NCBI GenBank assembly: GCA_032433765.1
Contig: JAVIAB010000059.1
Location: forward strand, 55,438,103 to 55,502,102
Reading direction: 5' to 3'
Source of the DNA: Megaustenia siamemsis
Lineage: Eukaryota; Mollusca; Gastropoda; Stylommatophora; Ariophantidae
DNA length: 64,000 nt
In this document: positions 1 to 11,028 of the stretch, piece by piece
Position numbering within the stretch: the first letter of the stretch is position 1
How the letters are laid out: the number at the start of each line of letters is the position of its first letter
Made by a program: the position numbers and the translations under genes
Notes under the pieces: generated by a model
The model's database searches: none
The model's input: the letters and a program-made list of their open reading frames with translations, nothing else
Told to the model about the DNA's origin: nothing

Positions 1-2137
1 TAGTTTAGTTGAAAAGTGTTTCAAGTTAGACCAGACATAGTTTAGTTGAGAAGTGTTTCCTGTTAGACCATACATAGTTTAGTAGAGAAGTGTTTCAAGT
101 TAGACCAGACCTAGTTTAGTTGAGAAGTGTTTCAAGTTAGACTAGACATAGTTTAGTTGAGAAGTGTTTCAAGTTAGACCAGACATAGTTTAGTTGAAAA
201 GTGTTCCAAGTTAGACCAGACATAGTTTAGTTGAAAAGTGTTCCAAGTTAGACCAGACATAGTTTAGTTGAGAAGTGTTTCATGTTAGACCAGACATAGT
301 TTAGTAGAGAAGTGTTTCAAGTTAGACTAGGCATAGTTTAGTAGAGAAGTGTTTCAAGTTAGACCAGACATAGTTTAGTAGAGAAGTGTTTCAATTAGAC
401 TAGGCATAGTTTAGTAGAGAAGTGTTTCAAGTTAGACCAGACATAGTTTAGTAGAGAAGTGTTTCAAGTTAGAGCAGACATAGTTTAGTTGAGAAGTGTT
501 TCAAGTTAGACCAGACATAGTTTAGTAGAGAAGTGTTTCAAGTTAGACCAGACATAGTTTAGTAGAGAAGTGTTTCAAGTTAGAGCAGACATAGTTTAGT
601 TGAGAAGTGTTTCAAGTTAGACCAGACATAGTTTAGTAGAGAAGTGTTTCAAGTTAGAGCAGACATAGTTTAGTTGAGAAGTGTTTCAAGTTAGACCAGA
701 CATAGTTTAGTAGAGAAGTGTTTCAAGTTAGACCAGACATAGTTTAGTAGAGAAGTGTTCCAAGTTAGACCAGACATAGTTTAGTTGAGAAGTGTTTCAA
801 GTTAGACCAGACATAGTTTAGTAGAGAAGTGTTTCAAGTTAGAGCAGACATAGTTTAGTAGAGAAGTGTTTCAAGTTAGACCAGACATAGTTTAGTTGAG
901 AAGTGTTTCAAGTTAGACCAGACATAGTTTAGTAGAGAAGTGTTTCAAGTTAGAGCAGACATAGTTTAGTAGAGAAGTGTTTCAAGTTAGACCAGACATA
1001 GTTTAGTAGAGAAGTGTTTCAAGTTAGATCAGACATAGTTTAGTAGAGAAGTGTTTCAAGTTAGAACAGACATAGTTTAGTAGAGAAGTGTTTCAAGTTA
1101 GAGCAGACATAGTTTAGTAGAGAAGTGTTTCAAGTTAGAGCAGACATAGTTTAGTAGAGAAGTGTTTCAAGTTAGAGCAGACATAGTTTAGTAGAGAAGT
1201 GTTTCAAGTTAGACCAGACATAGTTTAGTAGAGAAGTGTTTCAAGTTAGAGCAGACATAGTTTAGTAGAGAAGTGTTTCAAGTTAGACCAGACATAGTTT
1301 AGTAGAGAAGTGTTTCAAGTTAGGGGAGACATAGTTTAGTAGAGAAGTGTTTCAAGTTAGACCAGACATAGTTTAGTAGAGAAGTGTTCCAAGTTAGACC
1401 AGACATATTTTCGTTGAGAAGTGTTTCAAGTTAGACCAGACATAGTTTAGTAGAGAAGTGTTTCAAGTTAGAGCAGACATAGTTTAGTAGAGAAGTGTTT
1501 CAAGTTAGACCAGACATAGTTTAGTTGAGAAGTGTTTCAAGTTAGACCAGACATAGTTTAGTAGAGAAGTGTTTCAAGTTAGAGCAGACATAGTTTAGTA
1601 GAGAAGTGTTTCAAGTTAGACCAGACATAGTTTAGTAGAGAAGTGTTTCAAGTTAGAGCAGACATAGTTTAGTAGAGAAGTGTTTCAAGTTAGACCAGAC
1701 ATAGTTTAGTAGAGAAGTGTTTCAAGTTAGACCAGACATAGTTTAGTAGAGAAGTGTTTCAAGTTAGAGCAGACATAGTTTAGTAGAGAAGTGTTTCAAG
1801 TTAGAGCAGACATAGTTTAGTAGAGAAGTGTTTCAAGTTAGACCAGACATAGTTTAGTAGAGAAGTGTTTCAAGTTAGAGCAGACATAGTTTAGTAGAGA
1901 AGTGTTTCAAGTTAGACCAGACATAGTTTAGTAGAGAAGTGTTTCAAGTTAGAGCAGACATAGTTTAGTAGAGAAGTGTTTCAAGTTAGACCAGACATAG
2001 TTTAGTTGAGAAGTGTTTCAAGTTAGACCAGACATAGTTTAGTTGAGAAGTGTTTCAAGTTAGACTAGACATAGTTTAGTTGAGAAGTGTTTCAAGTTAG
2101 ACTAGACATATTTTAGTTGAGAAGTGTTTCACGTTAG
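1..2137. repeat. 37-bp minisatellite array
   Basis: About 58 head-to-tail copies of a 37-bp unit, beginning before the window edge. The unit contains tagtttagtt(g/a)ga and gtgtttcaagttaga. Two sites vary between copies: gttgagaag versus gtagagaag, and accagaca versus agcagaca. The left flank and first third are rich in the gttg type and the middle in the gtag type, with gttg returning at the right end. Stops occur in all frames, so it has no coding potential. Confidence 0.97.
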
Positions 2138-2513
2138 ATTCAGAAGTTTTGTGTTGCAGAGAACAATAGTAAGTAGATTAAGAGTAGCAGAGAATAAGTG
2201 AAGACACAGATATAGAATAGATAGTGTCAAGCAAGACTAGTTGTAATTTTTGATAAAATGAAAGATAGAATTAGAAATGTCGCAGACAATATGCATAAAG
2301 AGATGCCTCAATATTCTCCGGTGTTAATCTCTTGAACGCATCCAGACCAAGAACATTAATTTTAGAATTAGAATTAGAATTTATCAGTTTAGATGTACTC
2401 CGCTGGTACCTTGATTTATATAACCGACGATCTAATTAACTCGTGCAAGGAAAATGTCATAGTCTGTGATTGTTGACTATATCTCTTCTTCCTCTGCTGC
2501 GATCTTGGCTCAT
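2138..2513. other. Unique AT-rich spacer
   Basis: Single-copy, AT-rich sequence with no open frame worth calling. Around 2360-2382 there is a short run of the 6-mer ttagaa. Nothing else is recognised. Confidence 0.6.
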
Positions 2514-3110
2514 TCAGACTAGGATTCCGGACTCTCTTATGAAGGCAGCTGTCTGTTTAAGTGATTCAGTTGCCCCGTTGAGTTTCTCTTCCAGGGAGGT
2601 GGGTGTGGACCACATTGTCCTTCTCATGTCTGTGTGCTGGGGGCAATCCTTTAGAACATGTTTTGTTGTCATGTTATCCAGGGTACAGTGGCATTGACTG
2701 GTAGTACCTATTTGAGTTTGGTGAACATGTGGTTTCTCATTCTGTTGTGGCCAGTGCGTCGGCGAAGTATGATAACTTGATCCCTCCTTGAAAGTTGGTG
2801 GTATCCGTTACTCTCGTTATACTTTGGGTGTTCTCGTTTCCATTTTTCATGATACTTGCTTTTGATGATTTGGCTTCATTGTAGCTGACCAGATGGTTCT
2901 CTTGTGGTAATCTCCCTCCCTCTTTAGCTAATTTGTCTGCGCGTTCGTTTCCGTGTATATTACAGTGTGATGGTATCCACTGGATGACCACTCTCTGGAA
3001 GTTATTGCACAGTTGCTCTAGGGTTGTTCTCAAGTCATCTAGCTCACTGTTCCTGTTTTTTTGTTGACTATGTGAATCTATATCAAGACATTGTTAGTGC
3101 GCCTTGTTGT
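2514..3110 (-). pseudogene. Decayed non-LTR retrotransposon RNase H and C-terminal fragment
   Basis: Reading right to left, the conceptual translation has the RNase H signature IQWIPSHCNIHGNERADKLA (about 2925-2985), where the H and the GNERAD stretch match the family active-site region. It then gives TGHNRMRNHMFTKLK and a cysteine/histidine tail C-H-C...H-V-L-K-D-C-P, ending at a stop at 2514-2516. At least two frameshifts separate these blocks, one near 2750 and one near 2715. The RNase H followed by RLK-like and CxC...H..C motifs is the usual end of Jockey or I-superfamily elements. The reverse transcriptase part is missing to the right. This is a dead fragment, not a host gene. Confidence 0.85.
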
Positions 3111-3562
3111 AATTTATGCGTAAAAACTATGAAGATATCCAAACCGTGAATTTTACTTCTACTACTTGTACTGTACTTATTCCTGTTGTTTGTATCTTAT
3201 ATCTTTTTGTTGTTATCTTTCTTATTTCTCTTCTAATATTTCTGCTATTTGTTGCAAAAGATAACCTTTCATCATTGGTTATTCACTTTCTCAACTTCGT
3301 GTATAATACTGCTTTGGCTAATGTAATGAACCTGATAACTGCAATCATGACTTTCTGCTGTCCACCACACCTGTGAACCTCCTGGCTTATTGACCTCAAC
3401 AATTTTCTTAATTCTCAGCGTTTGCCCGACTACTAACGGAATAGATAACCACAAAGGCGCTAAAGTCGTGAGGGTCGTAAAGTTGAAAAGATGAACTTGG
3501 TCGCAGATACACTGCGTTGTGGTTTACAGCAGATCTATGATTACGACTTTTAGCGTTGATAA
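3111..3562. other. Unique AT-rich sequence
   Basis: No recognised gene. A plus-strand frame at 3116-3376 would give a hydrophobic peptide of about 86 residues, but it has no start context or family resemblance and looks like chance translation of T-rich DNA. The 52-bp array starts at the right edge. Confidence 0.5.
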
Positions 3563-5416
3563 GTAACAATCTGTAGATAAATCTCAACGCTGACCTTATT
3601 TCCTTCACTATTAACTCAACATCTGTAGTTAAGTCTCAACGCTGACCTTATTCCCTTCACGATTAACTCAACATCTGTAGTTAAGTCTCAACACTGACCT
3701 TATCACCTTCACGATTAACTCAACATCTGTAGTTAAATCTCAACGCTGACCTTATCTCCTTCACGATTAACTCAGCATCTGTAGTTAAGTCTCAACGCTG
3801 ACCTTATCTCCTTCACGATTAACTCAGCATCTGTAGTTAAGTCTCAATGCTGTCCTTATTCCCTTTACCGCCAACCCAACATCTGTAGTTAAGTCTCAAC
3901 GCTGACCTTATTCCTTTCACGATTAATTCAATATCTGTAGTTAAGTCTCAACGCTGACCTTATCTCCTTCACGATTAACTCAACATATGTAGATAATTCT
4001 CAATGCTGTCCTTATTCCCTTTACCGCCAACCCAACATCTGTAGTTAAGTCTCAACGCTGACCTTATTCCCTTCACCGCCAACTCAACATCTGTAGTTAA
4101 GTCTCAATACTGTCCTTATTCCCTTCACCGCCAACTCAACATCTGTAGTTAAGTCTCAACACTGTCCTTATTCCCTTCACTGCCAACTCAACATCTGTAG
4201 TTAACTCTCAACACTGTCCTTATTCCCTTTACCGCCAACTCAACATCTGTAGTTAAGTCTCAACGCTGTCCTTATTCCCTTCACCGCCAACTCAACACCT
4301 GTAGTTAAGTCTTAACACTGTCCTTATTCCCTTTACCGCCAACTCAACATCTGTAGTTAAGTCGCAACGCTGTCCTTATTCCCTTCACCGCCAACTCAAC
4401 ATCTGTAGTTAAGTCTTAACACTGTCCTTATTCCCTTCACCGCCAACTCAACATCTGTAGTTAACTCTCAACACTGTCCTTATTCCCTTCACCGCCAACT
4501 CAACATCTGTAGTTAACTCTCAACACTGTCCTTATTCCCTTTACTGCCAACTCAACATCTGTAGTTAAGTCTCAACACTGTCCTTATTCCCTTTACCGCC
4601 AACTCAACATCTGTAGTTAAGTCTTAACACTGTCCTTATTCCCTTCACCGCCAACTCAACATGTGTAGTTAAGTCTCAACACTGTCCTTATTCCCTTTAC
4701 CGCCAACTCAACATCTGTAGTTAAGTCTCAACACTGTCCTTATTCCCTTTACCGCCAACTCAACATCTGTAGTTAAGTCTTAACACTGTCCTTATTCCCT
4801 TCACCGCCAACTCAACATGTGTAGTTAAGTCTCAACACTGTCCTTATTCCCTTTACCGCCAACTCAACATCTGTAGTTAAGTCTCAACACTGTCCTTATT
4901 CCCTTCACCGCCAACTCAACATCTGTAGTTAAGTCTCAACACTATCCTTATTCCCTTCACCGCCAACTCAACATCTGTAGTTAAGTCTCCACACTGTCCT
5001 TATTCCCTTCACCGCCAACTCAACATTTGTAGTTAACTCTCACCACTGTCCTTATTCCCTTCACCGCCAACTCAACATGTGTAGTTAACTCTCACCACTG
5101 TCCTTATTCCCTTCACCGCCAACTCAACATGTGTAGTTAACTCTCACCACTGTCCTTATTCCCTTCACCGCCAACTCAACATGTGTAGTTAACTCTCACC
5201 ACTGTCCTTATTCCCTTCACCGCCAACTCAACAAATTATAGTTAACTCTCACCACTGTCCTTATTCCCTTTACCGCCAACTCAACATGTGTAGTTAACTC
5301 TCACCACTGTCCTTATTCCCTTCACCGCCAACTCAACACTTGTAGTTAACTCTCACCACTGTCCTTATTCCCTTCACCGCCAACTCAACATGTGTAGTTA
5401 AGTCTTAACACTGTCC
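3563..5416. repeat. 52-bp minisatellite array
   Basis: About 35 copies of a 52-bp unit with core ctgtagttaagtctcaac followed by ctgtccttattcccttcacc. Left-hand copies (3563-3850) carry ctgaccttat and cacgattaactc. Middle and right copies carry ctgtccttat and caccgccaactc. From 5030 rightward a gttaactctcaccactg subtype dominates. The subtypes sit in blocks, which indicates local amplification. Confidence 0.97.
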
Positions 5417-5481
5417 TCAATCATCCCTGTGCTACAAACCATCAAGACTTCCTTTATTGTTGGGCATGAACGGAAATCACA

Positions 5482-5590
5482 AACTTTTAACGGTTGTAGA
5501 AACCATTTCACACTTTTAATGGTAATAGAAACAATTTCACGCTTGCGATAATAGTTGTAACCGTTTCACCTTTTCAACGGTAGCTTAAAC
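5482..5590. repeat. Degenerate ~29-bp repeat, 3-4 copies
   Basis: Three to four imperfect units share aaccatttcac or aaacaatttcac followed by a variable cttttaa(c/t)gg part. They lie between two larger arrays and look like an old remnant minisatellite. Confidence 0.55.
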
Positions 5591-5653
5591 CAGGTCCTAT
5601 TTTAATGTTACAAAACAAGGGAAACAACATAAAACAAAAAAGGAAATGACATA

Positions 5654-6055
5654 ACATGTTTACAGTAGATCATTAATAAACACACACACACAGCATGTTT
5701 ACAAAAGAACATTAACGAACACACAAACACCATGTTTACAATAGAACATTAACGAACACACAAACACCATGTTTACAATAGAACATTAACGAACACACAA
5801 ACACCATGTTTACAATAGAACATTAACGAACACACAAACACCATGTTTACAATAGAACATTAACGAACACACAAACACCATGTTTACAATAGAACATTAA
5901 CGAACACACAAACACCATGTTTACAATAGAACATTAACGAACACACAAACACCATGTTTACAATAGAACATTAACGAACACACAAACACCATGTTTACAA
6001 TAGAACATTAACGAACACACAAACACCATGTTTACAATAGAACATTAATGAACAC
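5654..6055. repeat. 37-bp minisatellite, first block
   Basis: Copies of a 37-bp unit with acacacaaacaccatgttt followed by acaatagaacattaacga. Units from about 5725 to 6040 are almost identical, which indicates recent homogenisation. Confidence 0.95.
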
Positions 6056-6510
6056 TAAATAAGATCTTTACAATAGAACATTAATGAACACTAAATAAGA
6101 TCTTTACAATAGAACATTAATGAACACTAAATAAGATCTTTACAATAGAATATTAATGAACACTAAATAAGATCTTTACAATAGAACATTAATGAACACT
6201 AAATAAGATCTTTACAACAGAACATTAATGAACACTAAATAAGATCTTTACAATAGAACATTAATGAACACTAAATAAGATCTTTACAATAGAACATTAA
6301 TGAACACTAAATAAGATCTTTACAGTAGAACATTAATGAACACTAAATAAGATCTTTACAATAGAACATTAATGAACACTAAACAACATCTTTACAATAG
6401 AACATTAATAAACACTAAATAAGATCTTTACAATAGAACATTAATGAACACTAAATAAGATCTTTACAATAGAACATTAATGAACACTAAACAACATCTT
6501 TACAAAAGTA
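6056..6510. repeat. 36-bp variant block of the same minisatellite
   Basis: About 12 copies of acactaaataagatcttt followed by acaatagaacattaatga. The half acaatagaacattaa(t/c)ga is shared with the 37-bp blocks on each side, while the other half (aaataagatc) is replaced. The two unit types form separate blocks. Confidence 0.95.
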
Positions 6511-6518
6511 CATTAATG

Positions 6519-6551
<33 letters not shown>

Positions 6552-6965
6552 CATGTTTTGCAATGGAACATTAACGAACACACACACACATAATAAATTT
6601 ACAATAGAGCATTAACGAACACACACACACAATACATTTACAATAGAACATTAACAATCACACACACACGCACACGCTCACACAATACATTTACAATAGA
6701 GCATTAGCGAAAACACCCACACACATATTTACAATAGAACATTAACGAACAGACACACACCATGTTTACAATAGAACATTAACGAACACACAAACACCAT
6801 GTTTACAATACAACATTAACGAACACACAAACACCATGTTTACAATAGAACATTAACGAACACACAAACACCATGTTTACAATAGAACATTAACGAACAC
6901 ACAAACACCATGTTTACAATAGAACATTAACGAACACACAAACACAACATATTTACAGTAGAAGA
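6511..6965. repeat. CA-rich degenerate block and second 37-bp block
   Basis: From 6511 to 6760 the unit is diverged and interrupted by (CA)n runs, the longest at 6517-6550. From about 6765 to 6955 regular 37-bp units resume. The CA runs probably grew from the acacacaaacac half of the unit. Confidence 0.9.
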
Positions 6966-8154
6966 TTAAGAACACGGACTTCCGTTTCCAAAATGGTGGA
7001 ACGTGGTTCATTTTCTCTGGACCGCTGCAGAAATTGCATTTGTGGACTGATAAGTTTCGGCTCTTCAACGCTATTTTCTGCGTTAAAGTCAATGTGATGA
7101 TACACTTAACAAATTTCGCCTATGATGCAGAGTCGTACACACCTCAATGCTCCTCTTTGTCAAGTCCAAGTTTGTGAATGCGACCTGCCCCTGTCTAGAG
7201 TTGATATGCGGTTTACGTCAACACATTGAGTGCTGTTCCATGGCCATCGTTGGAATTGTTTGACGCCAAGTATTTACATGTTACAACTCATTGATATGGA
7301 CTACTCTGCCAAGTCAATCTCAGTTTTCACTTTAGAGACTGTGCATCATCTTTACGTGCTTTTTTGGCTGTATTTATTTGAGTAATTGGGATTTTATGGG
7401 TGCAGCCATTGTTTTGTGTGCTACGTCATCACAATGGTTGATTGTATATCCCTAAAACGGACGTACGCTAATAATGAAATGCGGAATGGAGTTTCGTACA
7501 TGACTTCGCAGCACCGGGGTGAGTCACGAATGTTCATGTTAGTCAGGAGGGATTCATAATTTCACAAATTTACATTGCAGGGAGATCTTACAGTCTGTTG
7601 TTTGATATGTGACGGGGATAGTCCGATGACTAACTGTGTTTCATATGTTCGCATTTGGAGTCAGGGTGATGTCCTAGCATTATCAAGCGCTATACATTAA
7701 AAAAAAAATTACGATCATCGTTTTCAGGAGAACGTGAACTTCCGGTCAATATGGTGGATAGGCAGCAAGAAGCATTAAAGGTTATGTCTGAAAAGTGTTC
7801 CTTGTGGCAGTTTCCTCATATTCGTAGTCCGGCTTGTTGCAGGAGCTACTGAGTTAAGTGCTCTGTGCATACTGTGAGCTGTGCGTTTCATCTGTTTTGA
7901 TCATGTTTCGATATTCCGATTGTTTACGATGAATGATGATATTGTATGACGGAGAACAGATGGCTGTGTTAACTTTCTGTGCAATTTCGCCTTATGTCTT
8001 TTAGCGTGTGCTGAGACTGCTAAGATGGGGACTACAGCTACCTTTCTTTGTTTAGGAGATGAAATAGTAATCGGATGATTCAAATGGCACGGGCGGATGA
8101 GCAATTATGGATTTTAATTCGTTTGCAGTGATACCGGGACCTTCCATAACCATA
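6966..8154. other. 1.2-kb unique segment inside the minisatellite
   Basis: Non-repetitive sequence separating the main 36/37-bp array from outlying copies of the same unit. No conserved protein is seen. Two related motifs about 760 bp apart (acggacttccg..aatggtgg near 6973 and tgaacttccg..atatggtgg near 7734) might be remnants of a mobile element, but no terminal repeat could be matched. Confidence 0.5.
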
Positions 8155-8252
8155 ACCATTAAGCACAACACATACACACAGCATGGTTAAATTAGGATAT
8201 TAACGAACACACACACACACACACACAACATGTTTACAATAGAACATTAACA
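8155..8252. repeat. Outlying copies of the 37-bp minisatellite
   Basis: About 2.5 diverged units (atattaacgaacac, (CA)n, aacatgtttacaatagaac), isolated from the main array by the unique 1.2-kb segment and cut on the right by an RTE-A insertion. Confidence 0.85.
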
Positions 8253-8261
8253 CACTCACAA

Positions 8262-8608
8262 CATCGTCATCATCATCAAGTACCAAGCCTGCTGGCGTAG
8301 GTCATCATGTCTCTCCACAACTTTCGACCACGACAGTCATTTATCATTTCTGTTGTTGACCTTCTGCCAAGCCATTCTCTTAAGCTGTCTGGTATCTTTT
8401 TCTCTTTGCTTCCCTCTATCTCTTCGTCCCTCAATTTTCGCAGTTGTTACTATATATTTCAGCTGTCCACTTCTCATTACATGGCCAAAATGATGATTGT
8501 TTCTTCCTAATATTGGAAATTAGCTCTCTTTTTGCTTTGGCCTCTTTCATAACGTTTTCATTACTCTTCTTACCTATCCATGGTATTCTCAACATTCTTC
8601 TGTAAAAC
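8262..8608 (-). mobile_element. RTE-A non-LTR retrotransposon 3' fragment with 9-bp TSD
   Basis: In reverse the sequence encodes degraded versions of MWFYRRMLRIPW, FGHVMRR and LWRDMITYASRPG, the C-terminal end of an RTE-like endonuclease/reverse transcriptase ORF. It ends in a (tga)n tail, as is typical of RTE elements. The 9-bp sequence cactcacaa flanks it at 8253-8261 and 8609-8617, a plausible target-site duplication. It is 5'-truncated and inserted into minisatellite DNA. Confidence 0.85.
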
Positions 8609-8617
8609 CACTCACAA

Positions 8618-8698
8618 TATATTTACTATAGAATGTTAACGAACACATACACACAACATGTTTACAATAGAATATTAACGAACAGACGACACACACAA
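8618..8698. repeat. Outlying minisatellite copies right of RTE-A
   Basis: About two diverged units (ttaacgaacacatac, aacatgtttacaatagaat) that continue the array interrupted by the RTE-A insertion. Confidence 0.8.
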
Positions 8699-9263
8699 AG
8701 TTTCACTCGTTTTGTAAGTTGAATATACACTCTACCCAGATACGTATTTTTCTTCAATTCACAATTTTGATTCCTTTAATAAGCACATATAAAAACACTG
8801 ATACCAATACATACGAAATAAGAAATTGTAGAATACTGTAGAGTTATGTCATTTTATTTGTCATATTATGCGCACTATCTGTTAAATTAAACGAATGTGG
8901 CAACAAACATAAACATACAGTAAATGCGAACTGTCATAGAATATGTTCTCACAAACAATAGTGCACTACATTAGTATGTTAACATACATATACACTGGCG
9001 ATATGTTACACTGTGTGAACTTTTCACAAACTCAACCATACAATCAACTGCTGTTACATTACACGAAGGTTCTGTTATAATTGACAGGTTTATTACATCA
9101 GTATTCAAGAGGCGCTCACAAACGGACACGATATATGCAATATATCAATATGTAAATCTTTACATATCACTCTGTTCACCCCCCCCCCCCTCCACAACTT
9201 TCTCTCTCTCTCTCCCATATATTCTATCTTATATTCTTGTTTCCCCCCCCTCTTCTCTGTAGT
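8699..9263. other. Unique AT-rich sequence with C and TC runs
   Basis: No gene or family recognised. A poly-C run (9180-9191), a (TC)n stretch and a second C run (9243-9250) lie at the right end, just before SINE-1. Confidence 0.5.
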
Positions 9264-9513
9264 TTAAAAAAAAAGTAAAGAGCCCCACCCGTCACGCCAA
9301 GTGGCGTAAAAGAAATATGGTATTAGTGACCATAAATTTTACAGACCTTCGGCACATGAACTTTGGGGTAATGTGGTCGATATTACACCCATACCGCTTT
9401 AATTTCCCAGAAAAAAATCCCGCACCCATTTAAGGCTGGGTGAACCCAGAAGCCGACAGTTAGGATCGAACCTTACCCCTTGTCCTTTGTAGTCAAGTTC
9501 ACTTACCCCCAAG
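9264..9513 (-). mobile_element. SINE-1 copy, head damaged
   Basis: The reverse complement carries the SINE-1 body: cagccttaaatgggt, an acattaccccaaag region, and the 3' hairpin sequence acgccacttggcgtga with an actttact tail. The B-box ggttcgatcc is present as ggttcgatcct. The A-box end is shortened next to the SINE-2 insertion. Confidence 0.85.
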
Positions 9514-9527
9514 CTCCTTCTCTGTAT

Positions 9528-9929
9528 ATCGGGGGCCTCGGTAACCTAGTTGGGAAAACCACCCGACTGGACTACCGACGTTCGGACAACCCGTGTTCGA
9601 TTCCAACTGGGAGCGGTGTGAATTGTACTCGTTGTGGGAAAAAAAAAATACTCCCACGGTCGACCCAGCCGTTGGCAGAAATGGGTACCAGGGTATTACC
9701 CTGGGAAGGTGAGGATTGTTGCCTCGCATTGTGAGTTTCGATACTTCAGGAGACACTATACAGAAATCTCCGAACATTTCTGGATAGGCGTCCGAGCACA
9801 TACGGGTGGAAACTCGCGTGCTAAGACGCCGGTTTAAGTCTCGTACTTTACCTTTACTTTACCTTTACTTTACCTTTACTTTACCTTTACTTTACCTTTA
9901 CTTTACCTTTACTTTACCTTTACTTTATC
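9528..9929 (+). mobile_element. SINE-2 full copy with 14-bp TSD and long 11-bp tail repeat
   Basis: The tRNA-like head has an A-box-like gtaacctagttggg and B-box gtgttcgattcc. An A-run and the body (ggcagaaatgggtaccagg, gaaatctccgaacatttctg) follow. The 3' end is gtactttacc, extended by about eight copies of an 11-bp tail unit actttaccttt (about 9844-9926). The 14-bp sequence ctccttctctgtat flanks it at 9514-9527 and 9930-9943, a clear target-site duplication. Confidence 0.93.
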
Positions 9930-10021
9930 CTCCTTCTCTGTATGTATATATATACGGTTCGTAGCAAAGACATAAGTTGTTAGTAGTTTTGTACTATATT
10001 AGTGTCTTATGCTTAATGCTG

Positions 10022-10420
10022 TTTTACTGAACAGTTTCTCTCGTGGCTGAATCTGCCAATCTGTATAGGCAGATCCGACCTCAGCGGGTATAAGATGTAT
10101 TTGTGGTGCCTGGCATCGTCTCGTTTCTCCCTCGACTTTCATCTTCTGATAATGACATCAACGCTTCATCTAATGTTGTTGTGCCATTTTATTTACATTT
10201 TTATTGGCATGTGCTACAATCTGATGTCAGACTTTCCCAGTTTCTTTCACTGAAAGAGAATTCTCTCAAGGAAGCACTGCAAACTTCCTTACTTCCCAGC
10301 ACTGCAAACTTCCTTACTTCCCAGCACTGCAAACTTCCTTACTTCTCAGCACTGCTTTGTCTCTTTCCGCCACTTGTTCCCAGTACAATAATTCTTTAGA
10401 CATACACAAGTGTGTCACTT
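10022..10420 (-). pseudogene. Family-G non-LTR C-terminal fragment
   Basis: In reverse it reads ASLREFSFSERNWESL and, further on, IGRFSHERNC. These match the fragment at 37440-37765 (SLREFSISERNWENMAADRS and DRFSHKKSC). The pattern of a tryptophan-containing C-terminal helix followed by a zinc-finger-like end is common in invertebrate non-LTR element ORFs. The copy contains a triplicated ~25-bp segment near 10267-10350 and a stop between the blocks, so it is dead. Confidence 0.75.
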
Positions 10421-10462
10421 CTCGTCACATGACCCAACCACGTTAATCTCTGACCTAGGTTT

Positions 10463-10757
10463 AGTTAAAGAGATCAACATAAAAAGGGAGCTTCTAAAAA
10501 AAACATCAGAAAGAAACAATCAACACTTTTAGGGTACTTCATGAGAAGAGGAAAGTTGGAATACTTGGTTAGAAGTGGCAAAATAAAAGGAAAGAGAGAT
10601 CGCGGACGACAAACAGAGAAAATACTGGATAGCTTGGTGTCATGGCATGGAAAACAGTCAACAGCAGAACTGATACAATGCACGGTAGATATATGATTGT
10701 GGAAGGACATGATCGCCTGCGCCAACAGGTATGGCACTTGATGATGATAATGAAGTG
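10463..10757 (+). mobile_element. RTE-B 3' fragment
   Basis: Translation gives diverged KRELLKKTSE, then after frameshifts an FMRRGKLEYLV-like block, KRDRGRQTEKILDSLV, and a final WKDMIACANRYGT-like end followed by gatgatgat. It matches the better copy at 30008-30440. It is truncated at the 5' side and has several indels. Confidence 0.82.
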
Positions 10758-10835
10758 TAGATATGGTGTGTGCGTGGCTTGTTTAAAGAACGTATGCTAC
10801 ATTTTTGTTGTATTTCTGGTCAGTCATAACTACAA

Positions 10836-10837
<2 letters not shown>

Positions 10838-10884
<47 letters not shown>

Positions 10885-10890
10885 TCTTTC
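10838..10890. repeat. (TC)n microsatellite
   Basis: Long uninterrupted tc run followed by tttc variants. A CA-rich stretch follows at about 10967-11020, just before the 12-bp array. Confidence 0.95.
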
Positions 10891-11028
10891 TCTCCCCTCC
10901 TCCTCACTCCTGAAACAAAACATATCTCAGTTAAAGAAAGTGGATTAAAACCCCCGCCCCGCCCCCCACACACATACACACACAAACACCCAAACACGCA
11001 CACACTCATACACACAATATTTTTCACT

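Noticed and set aside
3116..3376. A hydrophobic 86-codon frame that could be a small membrane protein
   Set aside because: T-rich composition gives Leu/Ile/Val/Phe-rich translations by chance. No start context or homologue is recognised.
8155..8698. Telomere-like or centromere-specific repeats
   Set aside because: No TTAGGG-type or similar telomeric array is present anywhere, and no single satellite is long enough to argue for a centromere.
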